A stretch of DNA of 64,000 bases. Origin: UMGS1889 sp900556055 (GTDB lineage Bacteria > Bacillota > Clostridia > Oscillospirales > Ruminococcaceae). The first letter of the stretch is position 1; every line of letters starts with the position of its first letter. Both the position numbers and the translations under genes were made by a program. A model generated the notes under the pieces. It was not told where the DNA came from. It worked only from the letters and a program-made list of their open reading frames with translations, and made no database searches. The stretch covers positions 1 to 64,000 of the forward strand of contig CABQEV010000006.1 of NCBI GenBank assembly GCA_902463265.1. Direction: 5' to 3'. This document shows positions 63,415 to 64,000 of the stretch, one piece after another.

Positions 63415-63721
63415 GGGGCAAATGAAAAAAGGTGTGCTGGAAATGTGTATCCTGTACATCTGCAATGAAAAAGATATGTATGGCTATGAGATAATGAAAC
63501 GGGTGACCGAAGCGTTTCCGGATATAAGCGAAAGCACTGTTTATGCCATTCTTCGCAGGCTGAACGACTATGGTTCAACTGAAAGCTATATCGGAACAAT
63601 TTCGGGAGGTCCTCAGCGCAAATATTACCGCATAACAGCTGCGGGGAAAAAACAGCTTGATGAAATGACGGAGATATGGAAAGGCACAGTCAATGCTGTG
63701 AATAATATCGGCATTATATAA
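63407..63721 (+). CDS. PadR family transcription regulator
   Basis: 104 residues, essentially the PadR winged helix: MCILYICNEKDMYGYEIMKRV, ISESTVYAILRRLNDYGSTESY and GGPQRKYYRITAAGKKQL. Overlaps the HAAS gene, so the module is self-contained. Likely represses its own promoter through the repeats upstream (inference). Confidence 0.92.
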   Translation: MDKGQMKKGVLEMCILYICNEKDMYGYEIMKRVTEAFPDISESTVYAILRRLNDYGSTESYIGTISGGPQRKYYRITAAGKKQLDEMTEIWKGTVNAVNNIGII

Positions 63722-63760
63722 AAGCTGTCAGACTAATTCAGCGGCTGCGGAAAATGGCGT

Positions 63761-63796
63761 ACTGCCCTCTGATAATCATTCCGATCAGAGAGCAGT
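63761..63796 (+). terminator. Hairpin after padR
   Basis: ACTGC-C-CTCTGAT and ATCAGAG-A-GCAGT form a 12-base stem with one mismatch, but no T-run follows. Probable weak terminator or leader element; the 270-base gap to the next gene otherwise holds only the next promoter. Confidence 0.4.
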
Positions 63797-63876
63797 ATAT
63801 CTGCAAAGCTTCAGGAGCAAAGCAGTATTCTATGGCACATTAATTATGTACAAAATATAAAATTTTGCAAACCCCC

Positions 63877-63905
63877 TTGCATTATTTTTGGAGATGATAT
63901 ATAAT
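63877..63905 (+). promoter_or_regulatory. Promoter of the gene at the window end
   Basis: TTGCAT, 17-base spacer, TATAAT. The 87-base leader that follows holds a GTGTAA-TCGT-TTACAC hairpin and a CCATA...TATGG stem. Confidence 0.82.
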
Positions 63906-63992
63906 GTAATCAGTTCCATAACGCATTATGCTGAGTATGGATTATGTAGGTGTAATCGTTTACACGAAGATTTATTTTTAGGAGGATAAGCT

Positions 63993-64000
63993 ATGAAATT
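63993..64000 (+). CDS. Start of a truncated gene
   Basis: ATGAAATT preceded by GGAGG at eight bases, at the right-hand edge. Only the first two codons are in the window, so the product cannot be identified; MK- starts are common for lipoprotein or secreted precursors but also for others. Confidence 0.7.

Noticed and set aside
1..64000. CRISPR arrays, prophage, insertion sequences
   Set aside because: No regularly spaced repeats, transposase, integrase or phage genes were seen; gene order is that of a conserved chromosome.

Overview
The window looks like chromosomal core DNA of a Gram-positive, low-to-moderate-GC clostridial bacterium, most likely a Ruminococcus-like member of the Oscillospiraceae (genus is inference). 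Supporting signs are the pyrH-frr-uppS-cdsA-dxr-rseP-ispG-polC order, a PolC-type replicase, a YerC/TrpR-family regulator, RbgA, many consensus SigA promoters with 17-bp spacers, purine-rich ribosome binding sites, and a spore-coat pair (spoIVA plus a SipL-like gene). I saw no prophage, insertion sequence or CRISPR array.

Layout. 1-2.1 kb: end of a tRNA-Val, then hslO, a methyltransferase and yerC (all minus). 2.2-10.2 kb: lysA, engB, lon, clpX, clpP and tig, a protein quality-control block. 10.3-15.5 kb: metallophosphoesterase, thrC, yraN, rnhB, rbgA, lepB and rplS with a structured leader. 15.7-24.2 kb: a tmk-headed run down to mltG, a U32 protein, an M50 protease and a split B12/radical-SAM pair. 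24.4-28.3 kb: a Cys-rich protein, a HEAT-repeat protein and the RNA ligase rtcB, preceded by a 28-residue leader ORF and a terminator-like hairpin. 28.3-35.5 kb: the histidine operon hisZGDCBHFIE, lacking hisA. 35.5-46.1 kb: polC up to pyrH. 46.2-47.7 kb: a DUF4358 lipoprotein and an SGNH hydrolase.

From 47.8 kb most genes are on the plus strand: a 56-residue membrane protein, then asnB with a GH3 lipoprotein, a TetR regulator, an HD protein, mntP and ybaK; then prmA with a divergent type IIA topoisomerase pair. spoIVA and the SipL-like gene lie convergent to these (minus). The window closes with a PadR-controlled membrane protein module and the first bases of another gene.

The most unusual element is the rtcB region: a perfect -35 promoter, strong ribosome binding site, short basic ORF, two mutually exclusive RNA stems and a terminator, all ahead of an RNA-repair ligase translationally coupled to a HEAT-repeat partner. 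Also notable are the missing hisA, the L19 leader, the pyrH leader hairpin, and the sipL-spoIVA operon as evidence for sporulation capacity.
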